From contig DAORKG010000017.1 of the NCBI GenBank assembly GCA_035439445.1, positions 1 through 64,000 of the forward strand: 64,000 nucleotides of DNA, given 5' to 3'. Position numbers and translations under genes: made by a program. The DNA is from UBA4416 sp035439445 (GTDB taxonomy: Bacteria; Bacteroidota; Bacteroidia; B-17B0; Aurantibacillaceae). Of the stretch, positions 7,893-17,299 are shown piece after piece. Position 1 is the first letter of the stretch, and the number at the start of each line of letters is the position of its first letter. The notes beneath the pieces are model-generated. The model was given only the letters and a program-made list of their open reading frames with translations. It was not told the origin of the DNA and made no database searches.

Positions 7893-8933
7893 TTATTTGT
7901 TGTTTTTCAGTTTTTCTATAAGGGATGCAAAGTAAACACTTTTTTGTGGAAATTTCAAACTTAATATTTCATAAGCTCTAATTGCCTTAGAAATATTTCC
8001 TTGTAAAGCATAAATTTTAGCCAAAGTTTCAGTTACTAAATGCTCATTTTCCAGCAAACTTTGCTTAGCATCAACGTTTGGCGTGAAAAATTTATTAGAA
8101 CCAAGCTTAATACGGCCCGGATCTGACTCAATGATTTTATCAATTATCTGACGATTTTTATCAAAAACAGTCTCTTTTTTTGGTTTTTCAGGGATTTTTT
8201 CTGTTTTTTCGGAAACTTCAACCTGTTTAGGCTCGTCTTTTTTGGTCTCTATTTGGAAAGTGTGAGATTCTTTTTGGATCGTTTTTAACCAATCTGTAAA
8301 AGAACTCGGTTCCTTCTTGTCTTCTTTAACAAGTTCAGGAGTTTTTATGATATCTGTTTGAACATAAGATTGAATAATTTCTTTGCTGATTTCCTGTTCA
8401 ATGGTTTTATTTAATTTATCAATATCAAACTCTGCTGTAGGCGCTTCCGTTTCATTCTCAATATTCTTAACAATATTTAATTCAGACTCAACAGTTTCTT
8501 CAACAACCTTTTCTTGTGGTTTATTTTCCTTAACAATAGGCTCTGAATTAGGAACAGTACTTACATAAATTACTTTAACATCGTTATTAGTAACACTTAT
8601 TGAACCGGATGATTTTATTGGTTCTTCTTTAGGCTCTGTATTTTTAGACTCTTTGGCAGGTATTTCTGTTATTTCATTAACAGGAATTGGTGTGTTTATT
8701 TCAATCTTGTGAAGCAATTCGTATAAAACACTCCTACTATTAGCTAAAATCGCTGTTTTACGCAGTTGCTTTGAATAATTAATCGATTGATATTTATGTA
8801 AACCTTTGGTATATAGTAAATGAGCCGTTTCAAAAAATGGATATTCGGTAATCAAAGTCTCCAACTCAGATAATTGAGTTGTTTTAATTTGACTTGGATC
8901 TTTTATAATATCTATAAATTGTTTTTGCTGCAT
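7893..8933 (-). CDS. TPR-containing protein of unknown function
   Basis: 346 residues from the ATG at 8933. A TTG two codons upstream gives a longer frame, but the ATG overlaps the lptE stop by one base (TAATG), which favours coupling at this ATG. The N-terminal 70 residues are helical (LETLITEYPFFETAHLLYTKGLHKY), the middle (about 90-250) is a Lys/Glu-rich, probably disordered linker, and the C-terminal 70 residues contain a TPR-like pair (ETLAKIYALQGNISKAIRAYEIL). No signal peptide, so cytoplasmic. Its place between lptE and secG suggests a link with envelope biogenesis, but no function is known to me. Confidence 0.75.
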   Translation of the reverse strand: MQQKQFIDIIKDPSQIKTTQLSELETLITEYPFFETAHLLYTKGLHKYQSINYSKQLRKTAILANSRSVLYELLHKIEINTPIPVNEITEIPAKESKNTEPKEEPIKSSGSISVTNNDVKVIYVSTVPNSEPIVKENKPQEKVVEETVESELNIVKNIENETEAPTAEFDIDKLNKTIEQEISKEIIQSYVQTDIIKTPELVKEDKKEPSSFTDWLKTIQKESHTFQIETKKDEPKQVEVSEKTEKIPEKPKKETVFDKNRQIIDKIIESDPGRIKLGSNKFFTPNVDAKQSLLENEHLVTETLAKIYALQGNISKAIRAYEILSLKFPQKSVYFASLIEKLKNNK

Positions 8934-9442
8934 TACCAATTATTAAAAGCCCTATTAAAAATATCTTCGGTCAACTGTCTGTTTATCTCAGTAAGCAAAA
9001 CATCTTCTTGAGAAGAAATAGATGTAGATGCCTTAAAATCTGCAAATCTTGTGAAATTTTGCTCGAAGTTTTTGCTTGCATCAAATTTATTTGAATACTT
9101 GACATTAACTGTTATTGTCAATCTGTTATTTGCTGCTTGGTCGTTACTTTGAATTGAAACCGGAGCAACATTATAATCGATAATAGAGCCTGAAAATTGC
9201 AAATCCCCATTTTGTTTCATTAATGCCAAATTAGTTTGAGTAGAAACCATATCTCTTAACTTCTCAGTAAATTTTTGGCTTATAGAAGGGCTTCCTAATG
9301 TGGTATTATTAGGAAAAAAGGCAACCGATATTGTTTTTGCTTCAATGGGAATAGTTGCCCCATTAAGAGAATATTTTACCTTACAGCTACCAAGCAACTG
9401 TAACATAGAAATCACAATAAATATATACCCTAATTTTTTCAA
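8933..9442 (-). CDS. lptE: LptE family LPS-assembly lipoprotein
   Basis: 169 residues with a lipoprotein signal (MLQLLGSCKVKYS, lipobox LGSC). Followed by TIPIEAKTISVAFFPN, a pattern typical of Bacteroidota LptE-like proteins. LptE plugs the LptD barrel and helps insert lipopolysaccharide in the outer membrane. The frame opens with TTG at 9442. An in-frame TAA sits two codons upstream and the next ATG (residue 14) would destroy the signal peptide, so TTG is the best start. First gene of the lptE-TPR-secG unit; the stop overlaps the next ATG. The family assignment rests on pattern and context, not on strong motifs. Confidence 0.75.
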   Translation of the reverse strand: MKKLGYIFIVISMLQLLGSCKVKYSLNGATIPIEAKTISVAFFPNNTTLGSPSISQKFTEKLRDMVSTQTNLALMKQNGDLQFSGSIIDYNVAPVSIQSNDQAANNRLTITVNVKYSNKFDASKNFEQNFTRFADFKASTSISSQEDVLLTEINRQLTEDIFNRAFNNW

Positions 9443-9513
9443 TTTTTACACCTGTAAATTTAGCAAAAAATACACCTCATAATTGCTTAAATATAACACA
9501 GAAATAATGCATA

Positions 9514-10830
9514 TTACTCCATTGCCGGCTTAATATTAATCACTTTTATATTTTCCGGATTAAAATATTTTTTACAAATATCCGTCAATTGTTCTGCCTT
9601 TATGGTTTTGTAACTATCAAGTGTTTGGTTGTATTTATTATAATCCATAAAATAGTATTCTGCAAACCCCAATTTATCTGCAATAGCCTGATTTGAAAAA
9701 TTTTGAAAGGTTTGACTTGCCTCTAAATTTTTCACATAATTATCAATTAATTCCTGCTCAATTCCTTCGTTAATGATATCGTAAATCTCTTTAGAAATCA
9801 TTTTTTTTACTTTGGCATTTCCCATCTGAGCCTGCATAATCACATCAAATGATGCAATATTGGAATATAATCTTGAATCATCTACAGTTGGTTGAATCGC
9901 ATAAGCCAAATTACCTTTTTCGACAATACTGTTATTTAAAATAGAATTTGAATTACTAAACAATAAATCTCTCAGTAAATTAAACTTATAGTAATCGGGT
10001 GTTCCAACTGCGGGAGCCGGTATAACATAAGAGTAAATTTGAACAGGATAATCAACTTGCATTTCTTCAATTGTGGGAGCATATGAAAATAAATCCGGTT
10101 CTGTTTTTTTGGCATTTAATGGCAACTGTTTTTTTATTGTTCCAAAATATTTTGATGCGTACTCAAACATTTGCTCTGCTTTTACATCGCCCACAATAAC
10201 TAAATAAGCATTATTAGGGCTATAAAATTTATCATAAAAATCTTGGCATTGCTTTGTAGTAAATTTTGTGATTTCATCCAAATACCCAATAACATCTACT
10301 TTATAAGGGTGACCCGCAGGATAAAGATGTTTATACTTTTCTGAAGACATTCTATTATACCAGTTGTTTTCTCCTAAACGCAACTCTTCTCCAACCACTT
10401 CTCTTTCTGTATCCAAAACCTTTTGATCAAGAATTAAATTCTCCATTCTGTCAGCCTCCATGGCAAAAACTTTTTCTATATGTTCTTTGGGTAACTCTTG
10501 CCAGTAAACCGTTCTATCAAAAGTTGTGTATGCATTTATTTGAGCTCCTAATTTTTCCATTTCATGGATATAAACATCTCCTTCTCCATTAAATTTCTTT
10601 GAACCTCTAAACATCATGTGCTCAAACATATGTGCCATGCCTCTTATTCCATCCCACTCATCCTTACTCCCTACTCTATACCATACTTCCATCTGAACCA
10701 TAGGAGAAGTGTTCTTTTCACATACAATCACTTTTAATCCATTTGGAAGCGTGAATGATTTAACCGGAAATTCTAAAGCAAAATGTTTTAGTCCCAAAAA
10801 TAAAAATGCAAGTAAAATAAATTTTTTCAT
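9514..10830 (-). CDS. M16 family zinc peptidase
   Basis: 438 residues with a cleavable signal peptide (about 1-19). The inverted zinc motif HMFEH (H67, E70, H71) and the third ligand region EREVVGEE (probably E148) mark an active M16 (pitrilysin/insulinase-like) subunit. The second half is the M16 C-terminal domain. Periplasmic or surface location likely. In Bacteroidota such genes often sit beside an inactive M16 partner; none is present here, the neighbour being a DUF5686 protein 11 nt upstream. The pair may be co-transcribed. Substrate unknown. Confidence 0.92.
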   Translation of the reverse strand: MKKFILLAFLFLGLKHFALEFPVKSFTLPNGLKVIVCEKNTSPMVQMEVWYRVGSKDEWDGIRGMAHMFEHMMFRGSKKFNGEGDVYIHEMEKLGAQINAYTTFDRTVYWQELPKEHIEKVFAMEADRMENLILDQKVLDTEREVVGEELRLGENNWYNRMSSEKYKHLYPAGHPYKVDVIGYLDEITKFTTKQCQDFYDKFYSPNNAYLVIVGDVKAEQMFEYASKYFGTIKKQLPLNAKKTEPDLFSYAPTIEEMQVDYPVQIYSYVIPAPAVGTPDYYKFNLLRDLLFSNSNSILNNSIVEKGNLAYAIQPTVDDSRLYSNIASFDVIMQAQMGNAKVKKMISKEIYDIINEGIEQELIDNYVKNLEASQTFQNFSNQAIADKLGFAEYYFMDYNKYNQTLDSYKTIKAEQLTDICKKYFNPENIKVINIKPAME

Positions 10831-10841
10831 TGTTTTATATC

Positions 10842-13307
10842 CTAAAATTCTAATCCTAAACCTATAACAAAACCTTGGTTAAATTTACCATACGGTCCAT
10901 ATCCCAATACATAATCCACTCTTATTAACTGGAAAATATGTTCCACGCCAAAATTAATTTCATAGTACTGATCGAGTTTATCATTAAATAAAATATGGCC
11001 GCCTACAACTTCCTGTATTCTATATTTCTTTAATAATGGAATTTTATTGAAAATAAATCCATTGAAATGATGTTCAGCATGACCTTCGGCATACCAGTTT
11101 TTGGTGCTGTAAGTATAATATGGCAATAATTTAAAAGAGTTTAAGTAGTCGTTATTAGCTAATAATGTTTGGTTACCATCAAAGTGCTTATAGTCCATAA
11201 ATTCCACATATTTATTAGATAAAAAATATCCACCTTTTAGCCTATATGCAAATGTTCCAACCAGTCCCAACTTAATATTGTCATCAATGCTAATTTTAGC
11301 TAAGTCATAATCAGCTTTTGTATTTAGTCCCGGAATAGCTTTTGTGTATTGAATATTAATGATTGGAAATTTGCTACCCACTATAATTTTTTGATGTGGT
11401 CGTGTGTAATATTTTTGTTTGAATCGGATAGACAATCCTAACTCAACAATAAACGAATTATTAATAGCAAAACTCGAATCATCTGTATGTGGACGCAGAG
11501 GGTCATTACTTGTAAATAATTTATTTTTATTATCAACCCATAAATAATCCGACGTATTCCTTAATGCCGAACGTTCAGCATACTCTGTATTAAAATTAGC
11601 AATCAGTCCATTAATTAACTCTTTACGGTAATTAAACGAAGCATAGTTTTTTTTATAAAGCTTCATAAAGTTATCGTTATTAAACAATGTATATGAAGTG
11701 TTCATTGTAGCATTTATAGGATCATTTCCATTGAATTGTTGAGCACTTGTTCCTACTCTAACGTTAACTGACTCAAATTTTTCCGGCTTCAATACATACC
11801 TCCAATTGGCTGTCCCGCCCCATAAATAGTTTGAAAAACCATATCTAATTGTTGCTGATAAATTATGATTTCTAAAGTCTTCGTAACGTTTAGACATATC
11901 AACTTTAATAGAGGCATTTACTCCTTCAACCGTATTGTATTGTATCCCCGAAGTCAGTAATCCAGAAGTGTTTAAACTAAATTGCTTAGCTGTTTTATTA
12001 TAGCTATACCCCATGATTAAATCATTAAAAGTCAACTTATTGCCTTTTCTATCAACGCTGTCTTTATACCTATCACTATTTTTAATGGATGCTATACTAT
12101 CTTTTTTTCTGTAATCTGTTTGTTCTTCGTAGGTTAAAGGAACAGGGCGAGTTGACTCCCAGTATGTAGTATCTTTTTTATTAGCACCATCTTCAACTTT
12201 TAAAACTTCGTTTTTGAAGAATTTTTTAGGAAAAACAGGATTCATATCATAATCTGAGAACACAGCGTTAAAATAACCATCACCAATAAATCCTAATACT
12301 TTAAAATTAAATGTCATATTCAAACTCATTGGCATCCATATAGAATCGTTCACTGGCGCATTTAACTGCTTTATGTAGAGAGTGTCTACAAAATCTATTT
12401 TGGCATCTTTAGTTAAATATACATCTGCACTATGAACTCTCCAAGTATTCTCCTGAATGTAAATCACTCCTCTAAAACACGGATCTGTTTTACGTTTAGG
12501 AATAATTTCAATTTTATTAAGCATTTTACCATCTTCAAAAGTTGTTCCTAATAACTTGTAACGGTATGATAACAGAGCGTTTTCATTTATTGGAGAAATA
12601 AAAGGACGATCACTTAAACCATCTAATGAAATTAAGTTTTCATAGACGCTAAATTTCATATCACTCACTTGATTAAAGCTGAAGGCTTTATTATCGCCAC
12701 TAACTTTACTGGAGTACATAATTTCTTTTTCATCATTCGGTTTTCTAAAATGATATTTTGTCTCACTTTCACTTAAATAAACAACTCCCAACAAAGTCGA
12801 ATCGATTTTTTCGCCCGAAGTGTTCATAGCATTAAGTAGTTTAACCATTTTTTTAGGAAAATCTTTTAATCGCTGCAACCCTTTTATGTATGCCTTGCAA
12901 GTAAAAGCATTTACCTCATTCAAATAATACTTTCGTTTTTTAATTGCCTGACGAATGACTGCATAAGCAGGATCTTCCCCATCTTTAATTACTACCTCTT
13001 TTAATTCATAACTTTCGGGATTGAGTACAATATTTTTTGTAACATTACTCTCAACTACCACCTTTTCAATTTTCTTTTTGTAGCCAACATATTGAAATAT
13101 TAATTCATAGGTACCTGGTAGAAGTTTTAAAGAATAAAAGCCGTCTGCGTTTGCATTGGTACCTTGTGTACTACCCTTTACTAAAACAGAAGAAAAAGAT
13201 AATGCTTGATTTTTTTCATCAGTAATTTTTCCGGTAACTAAAAATGTTTGAGCTGTAGCCCAAGAGCTAATTAATAAAAAATAAAAGAAAATTAGAATGC
13301 TCTTCAT
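10842..13307 (-). CDS. DUF5686 / carboxypeptidase-regulatory-like outer membrane protein
   Basis: 821 residues. Signal peptide (1-19), then a CarboxypepD_reg-like beta-sandwich (about 20-105: VTGKITDEKNQALSFSSVLVKGS), then a long region with the DUF5686 pattern (AVIRQAIKKRKYYLNEVNAFTCKAYIKG), ending in alternating aromatic strands suitable for an outer-membrane beta-barrel, last residues VIGLGLEF. These proteins are Bacteroidota-specific and of unknown function. Transcribed toward the M16 peptidase (11 nt apart), probably one operon. Confidence 0.85.
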   Translation of the reverse strand: MKSILIFFYFLLISSWATAQTFLVTGKITDEKNQALSFSSVLVKGSTQGTNANADGFYSLKLLPGTYELIFQYVGYKKKIEKVVVESNVTKNIVLNPESYELKEVVIKDGEDPAYAVIRQAIKKRKYYLNEVNAFTCKAYIKGLQRLKDFPKKMVKLLNAMNTSGEKIDSTLLGVVYLSESETKYHFRKPNDEKEIMYSSKVSGDNKAFSFNQVSDMKFSVYENLISLDGLSDRPFISPINENALLSYRYKLLGTTFEDGKMLNKIEIIPKRKTDPCFRGVIYIQENTWRVHSADVYLTKDAKIDFVDTLYIKQLNAPVNDSIWMPMSLNMTFNFKVLGFIGDGYFNAVFSDYDMNPVFPKKFFKNEVLKVEDGANKKDTTYWESTRPVPLTYEEQTDYRKKDSIASIKNSDRYKDSVDRKGNKLTFNDLIMGYSYNKTAKQFSLNTSGLLTSGIQYNTVEGVNASIKVDMSKRYEDFRNHNLSATIRYGFSNYLWGGTANWRYVLKPEKFESVNVRVGTSAQQFNGNDPINATMNTSYTLFNNDNFMKLYKKNYASFNYRKELINGLIANFNTEYAERSALRNTSDYLWVDNKNKLFTSNDPLRPHTDDSSFAINNSFIVELGLSIRFKQKYYTRPHQKIIVGSKFPIINIQYTKAIPGLNTKADYDLAKISIDDNIKLGLVGTFAYRLKGGYFLSNKYVEFMDYKHFDGNQTLLANNDYLNSFKLLPYYTYSTKNWYAEGHAEHHFNGFIFNKIPLLKKYRIQEVVGGHILFNDKLDQYYEINFGVEHIFQLIRVDYVLGYGPYGKFNQGFVIGLGLEF

Positions 13308-13389
13308 AAAAATAACAGACGTTTAAGTTAATCAAAAAGTTACAGTTAATAACGGATAAAAAGACTTTTTCTCTTAAAAAAACACAATA

Positions 13390-13421
13390 AAAAAAGCGTT
13401 AGTGTATACTAACGCTTTTTT
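13390..13421 (-). terminator. Bidirectional terminator
   Basis: Palindrome AGCGTTAGTGTATACTAACG within A6/T6 flanks; a strong hairpin with a U-run on both strands. It follows the TPR/PD40 gene on the minus strand and separates it from the DUF5686 gene. Confidence 0.9.
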
Positions 13422-13441
13422 ATAAAACTAATGGATGTTTG

Positions 13442-15052
13442 TTATTTTTCTTTATTCAACATGATTTGTTTTTCTAAAGAGAAAGTATCGGTTTTACCAA
13501 TTTTTAATTCTACTTTTTCTTCTGCTGTTTTATACCCTTTTTTAATCACCTTAACGGTATAAGTCATATCTCCTTTAAGAGTTATAAAATATTCGCCGTT
13601 TTCGTTAGTAATGGTTGATGCAACAACAGTATTATTAGCATCTAAAATTTGTAAATCTACTGCGGCGATTCCTGTTCCCTGAAATCCATCTCGAACAGTT
13701 CCTTTTAAAATGCTCAATCCTGAATTTGTCTTCTTTTTACCATCTTTTTCTAGCAAACTATAATTTGACAAATCTGCCGAATAAATATCACTTTCTCCTA
13801 AACCTCCTAATCGGTCACTGGCAAAATAAGCTATTTGAGCATCTGCACTAATCACCAATGGTCCATCTTTATGTACTGTATTAATTGGATAACCAACATT
13901 TACAGGTTTAGTCCATTTTTCTCCTTCTAAAGTAGATTTAAATATATCATAAGATCCCATTGATGCTTTACCATTTGATGAGAAAAATAAAGTCTTTCCG
14001 TCTGGGGCTAAAAATACGCCTACCTCATCAAATTCAGTGTTAATCTCAGGTCCTAAATTTACCGGTTTACCCCATTCTGTTTTACTGATACGTTTCACCA
14101 TCCAAATGTCAGCATGTCCATATCCGCCTTTTCTTTCACTAATAAAATAAAGTGTTTTTCCATCAGGAGAAATACATGCACCACCTTCCCAATAAGATGA
14201 ATTAATTGGTTTACCAAGAGCTTCAGGAGTTTTCCATTTATTATTTACAACTTTAGACACAAACACATCGCCTCCTCTTGATTCATTATCATTTACATCA
14301 TTTTTGTAAATAAAAATTTGTTTTCCATCAGGGGAAATACTTGTACACGCATCGTGTGCAGGAGTATTAACATTACCCGGAACATCTTCAGCTTGGTTCC
14401 ATTTTTTATTAATCGTATCCCAATTAGCGATATAAATATCTTGAAAATATTTTCCGTCTCCCTCAACATCCACAGGCGAATCTGTCATCTCTGGACGACG
14501 TGTATTGAACACTAATTTTCTACCATCTGCACTAATGCAAGGTGTTTGCTCATCGAATTTTGAGTTAATTGCTGTTCCTAAGTTATCTATTTTCACATCA
14601 ATTGGAGTAGCTATATATTTTTTAGCGTTGTTGCAATGTGCAATGTAAACATCAACATCCTCAGACTCAGCTGCTTTTGCATTTACTGATGTTTTATAAA
14701 TATTAAATTCAGATAAAGCATCATCTATCTTTTCTTCGGAAAGATAAATTTTACCTAAAACCAAATGAGTCTCAGGCAACACGCCTTTATTAGTTGAGAT
14801 AGCTTTTTTTAATGATTCGGTGGCCAAATCAATCTTTTTTAACTGATATTGACAATACCCAATATAATACAAAACACCTGCATCATCTGGGTTTTTTTGT
14901 AAAACATCTTTATAAATTGTTAAAGCACCAATATACTGCCCTGCATATAACTTTTGCTTAGCCAAAACCATTTTTACCTGATCCCCGGCATCTAAGGCCT
15001 GAACATTAGAAAATAATGCAAAAAAACATACCGTTGTAATAAATTTCTTCAT
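13442..15052 (-). CDS. TPR / PD40 beta-propeller / carboxypeptidase-regulatory protein (PorE-like without OmpA domain)
   Basis: 536 residues from ATG at 15052 (a TTG four codons upstream also keeps the frame, but the ATG directly precedes the signal peptide KKFITTVCFFALFSNVQA). Domains in order: TPR-like helices (about 25-125), a five-bladed-looking PD40 propeller with repeats such as DGRKLVFNTRR, DGKQIFIYKN, DGKTLYFISERKGG, DGKTLFFSSNGK and YFASDRLGG (about 165-430), and a CarboxypepD_reg-like domain (about 445-530). This is the order of T9SS PorE-like proteins, which however end in an OmpA peptidoglycan-binding domain that is absent here. Periplasmic or outer-membrane associated. Own transcript, ended by the adjacent terminator. 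Confidence 0.85.
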   Translation of the reverse strand: MKKFITTVCFFALFSNVQALDAGDQVKMVLAKQKLYAGQYIGALTIYKDVLQKNPDDAGVLYYIGYCQYQLKKIDLATESLKKAISTNKGVLPETHLVLGKIYLSEEKIDDALSEFNIYKTSVNAKAAESEDVDVYIAHCNNAKKYIATPIDVKIDNLGTAINSKFDEQTPCISADGRKLVFNTRRPEMTDSPVDVEGDGKYFQDIYIANWDTINKKWNQAEDVPGNVNTPAHDACTSISPDGKQIFIYKNDVNDNESRGGDVFVSKVVNNKWKTPEALGKPINSSYWEGGACISPDGKTLYFISERKGGYGHADIWMVKRISKTEWGKPVNLGPEINTEFDEVGVFLAPDGKTLFFSSNGKASMGSYDIFKSTLEGEKWTKPVNVGYPINTVHKDGPLVISADAQIAYFASDRLGGLGESDIYSADLSNYSLLEKDGKKKTNSGLSILKGTVRDGFQGTGIAAVDLQILDANNTVVASTITNENGEYFITLKGDMTYTVKVIKKGYKTAEEKVELKIGKTDTFSLEKQIMLNKEK

Positions 15053-15166
15053 TTCCGTTTTCAATATAAAATAAATTCTCGTTTATAAATATATAAAAAA
15101 GGTTTCATTCCTCCATTATTTGTGTAAAAAATGCATTAGTTTCTTAATAATCTGTACTTTTATGGC

Positions 15167-16045
15167 ATGAGTGCTATTGCTTTTTATATTGTATTACCAA
15201 TACTTTATCTCATCTCTCTTCTTCCATTTCCGGTATTTTATTTGGTATCAGATGGTGTGTATTTTTTGCTATACAGGGTTATTGGCTACAGAAAAAAAGT
15301 TGTATTTGAAAATTTAAAAAATTCATTTCCCGAAAAATCTCACAAAGAACTAAAGGAGATAGAGAGAAAATTCTATCATTATTTATGTGATTTGTTTCTG
15401 GAAACACTAAAAACATTAACAATATCTAAAGAGGAAGCCATTAAACGCTGTCAATTTAATGAGAATACTAAGAGAATTTTCAACGAACTGTATGCACAAA
15501 AAAAATCCTGTATTTTGGTTATGGGGCACTATGGAAACTGGGAATGGGCAGGAAATTCATTTAGCTTAATTAATCCGCAACAACTTTATGTGATTTATCA
15601 TCCCTTATCAAACAAACATTTTGATAAGTTAATGTATGATATGAGGTCAAGATTTGGGACAAAGCTTTATGCTATGAAAGATACCATGAGAGAAATGATA
15701 AAAAACAGAAACGAAATAAATGCCACCGCTTTTATTGCAGACCAAACTCCTTCACCAGAAGGAGCATACTGGACAACTTTCTTAAACCAAGATACACCTG
15801 TTTTCTGGGGAACTGAAAAAATCGCTCAAAAATTAAATTATCCGGTTGTTTATGTAACTGTGAACCGAATAAAAAGAGGATATTATGAAGTAAATACAGA
15901 GTACTTAGTACAAGACCCAAAAAGTACCAAAGAGGGAGAAATATCAGAATTACATACAAGAAAATTAGAAAAAGACATTATTGCACAACCCGAAATTTGG
16001 TTATGGAGCCATAGACGATGGAAACACAAAAAGAAAAGTAAATAA
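15167..16045 (+). CDS. LpxL/HtrB-type lysophospholipid acyltransferase
   Basis: 292 residues. N-terminal membrane anchor (about 5-38), then the acyltransferase active-site motif HYGNWE (H121, E126) and PLSNKHFDKLMYDMRSRFGT, AFIADQTPSPEGAYWTTFL, and the C-terminal PEIWLWSHRRWK, all typical of lipid A secondary acyltransferases. It adds a fatty acyl chain to lipid A or a related lipid at the inner membrane. Bacteroidota often carry a single such gene. Divergent from the TPR/PD40 gene. Confidence 0.93.
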   Translation: MSAIAFYIVLPILYLISLLPFPVFYLVSDGVYFLLYRVIGYRKKVVFENLKNSFPEKSHKELKEIERKFYHYLCDLFLETLKTLTISKEEAIKRCQFNENTKRIFNELYAQKKSCILVMGHYGNWEWAGNSFSLINPQQLYVIYHPLSNKHFDKLMYDMRSRFGTKLYAMKDTMREMIKNRNEINATAFIADQTPSPEGAYWTTFLNQDTPVFWGTEKIAQKLNYPVVYVTVNRIKRGYYEVNTEYLVQDPKSTKEGEISELHTRKLEKDIIAQPEIWLWSHRRWKHKKKSK

Positions 16046-16082
16046 TATCAATAAAATACTATTTTTGCCGCAACTAAAAACT

Positions 16083-16355
16083 ATGAAAAAACAATTCCTG
16101 ATACTTTCTGCAATTACACTTGGTGTATTTCTTTCTGCGTCATGCAAAAAACAGTATTCTTGTCAATGTTCAACCACTTTTGAAAAACCTGGCTATTATC
16201 CATATACGGTTTCGAGTGTTGAACCTATAGATACTAAAACTACCAAAAAAAGAGCAGAACAAATATGTGCTCATTCTGAAAAACAACTAAATGAAAACTC
16301 TTTGGATTACAAGAGTGGTTCTGAAACATTAACAACCTCTTGCGCTGTAAAATAA
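16083..16355 (+). CDS. Small cysteine-rich lipoprotein, paralogue 1
   Basis: 90 residues from ATG at 16083; an in-frame longer frame begins inside the acyltransferase gene, but the ATG here precedes a lipoprotein signal (KKQFLILSAITLGVFLSASC). The mature part keeps KKQYSCQCSTT, GYYP, TKKRAEQIC and a final SCAVK: four cysteines after the lipid-anchored one, likely two disulfides in the periplasm. It is a tandem paralogue of the next gene. Family not known to me. Confidence 0.75.
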   Translation: MKKQFLILSAITLGVFLSASCKKQYSCQCSTTFEKPGYYPYTVSSVEPIDTKTTKKRAEQICAHSEKQLNENSLDYKSGSETLTTSCAVK

Positions 16356-16356
16356 A

Positions 16357-16623
16357 ATGAAAACAATATATATATTATCTATTTTAGCCTGTGTATTAAC
16401 TGCATGTAACAAAAAATACACCTGCAAATGTACTACTACATTATCTCAAGCTGGCTATTATCCAAAGGAGACAGAAACATTAAAAGAAATTTCTAAATAT
16501 TCTACGAAAAAGAAAGCAACAGAAATTTGCAGGAATACTGCAAAACAAATGCAAGCAAATACAGATCTTATGTGGCCTGATTATGTTAATGTTAATACTG
16601 TATGCGAACTGAGAGATTACTAA
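16357..16623 (+). CDS. Small cysteine-rich lipoprotein, paralogue 2
   Basis: 88 residues, one base after the stop of the previous gene. Lipobox LTAC, then NKKYTCKCTTT, GYYP, STKKKATEIC and a final VNTVCEL, aligning with paralogue 1 over its length and keeping the same four cysteines. Evidently a local duplication. Probably a disulfide-stabilised lipoprotein of the outer or inner membrane periplasmic face. Function unknown. Confidence 0.75.
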   Translation: MKTIYILSILACVLTACNKKYTCKCTTTLSQAGYYPKETETLKEISKYSTKKKATEICRNTAKQMQANTDLMWPDYVNVNTVCELRDY

Positions 16624-16657
16624 CAAAAAAGCCAAACTAAATAGTTTGGCTTTTTTG
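16624..16657. terminator. Bidirectional terminator between lipoprotein pair and ferritin
   Basis: Stem GCCAAACTA / TAGTTTGGC with a 2-nt centre, flanked by A6 and T6. Serves the plus-strand lipoprotein genes and the minus-strand ferritin gene. Confidence 0.92.
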
Positions 16658-17185
16658 TTATTCTTTTTCTGAATTTGCTCCGTCCTGAGCTTTTTTCTCT
16701 TCGTTTTTCTTAAATGTTTTATTCAAATAAAATAAGCTCTTTTCATCGTATCCAACACGCTTAATCATATCTATCAGTTCATTTACACCTTTCTCTGATT
16801 GTTGTTGTTCCAGAACAAAAGCTTCTAAAAATTTAAAGGTAGCAAAATCATTTTCTTCATAAGCCAATTTTGCTAGCTTATTAATTGCAACTGTTACTTC
16901 ATGCTCTAAATCAAAAACATACTGAAACACATCCAGTAAATTTTTCAATTTAACACTTGTATCCTTTAGGGGCTTAATATGAGCTCCGCCTCCAAATGTA
17001 TTTAAATACTTATATATCTCAAGCATATGTTCTCGTTCATCATTACTTGCATTGTAGAAATATTCGGCAATACCATCTAAGTTTTTTTCCTCACACCATG
17101 TAGCAAGAGTTAAATAGGCATTTGATGCGTAAGCCTCTTTTTGAATTTGCTCGTTTAAAGCATTTTTTATTTTATTAGATAACAT
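16658..17185 (-). CDS. ftnA: Ferritin (non-heme, FtnA type)
   Basis: 175 residues. The ferroxidase centre is complete at the same positions as in E. coli FtnA: E17, Y24, E50, H53, E94 and Q127 (EREH 50-53, FDLEHE 91-96, LEQQQSE 125-131). Oxidises Fe(II) and stores it as mineral in the 24-mer shell in the cytoplasm. The C-terminus has an extra Lys/Glu tail (FKKNEEKKAQDG). Single-gene transcript ended by the shared bidirectional terminator. No iron-responsive site was recognised upstream. Confidence 0.95.
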   Translation of the reverse strand: MLSNKIKNALNEQIQKEAYASNAYLTLATWCEEKNLDGIAEYFYNASNDEREHMLEIYKYLNTFGGGAHIKPLKDTSVKLKNLLDVFQYVFDLEHEVTVAINKLAKLAYEENDFATFKFLEAFVLEQQQSEKGVNELIDMIKRVGYDEKSLFYLNKTFKKNEEKKAQDGANSEKE

Positions 17186-17299
17186 CGTTAATGTTTTTAG
17201 TTATTTGATGAACAATAATACAAAATTTAAACAAAATATCTCACTAAATTTTATTTATGGAAAATCTTAAACAATTCGTCTTTTATTAAAATAAAGATT

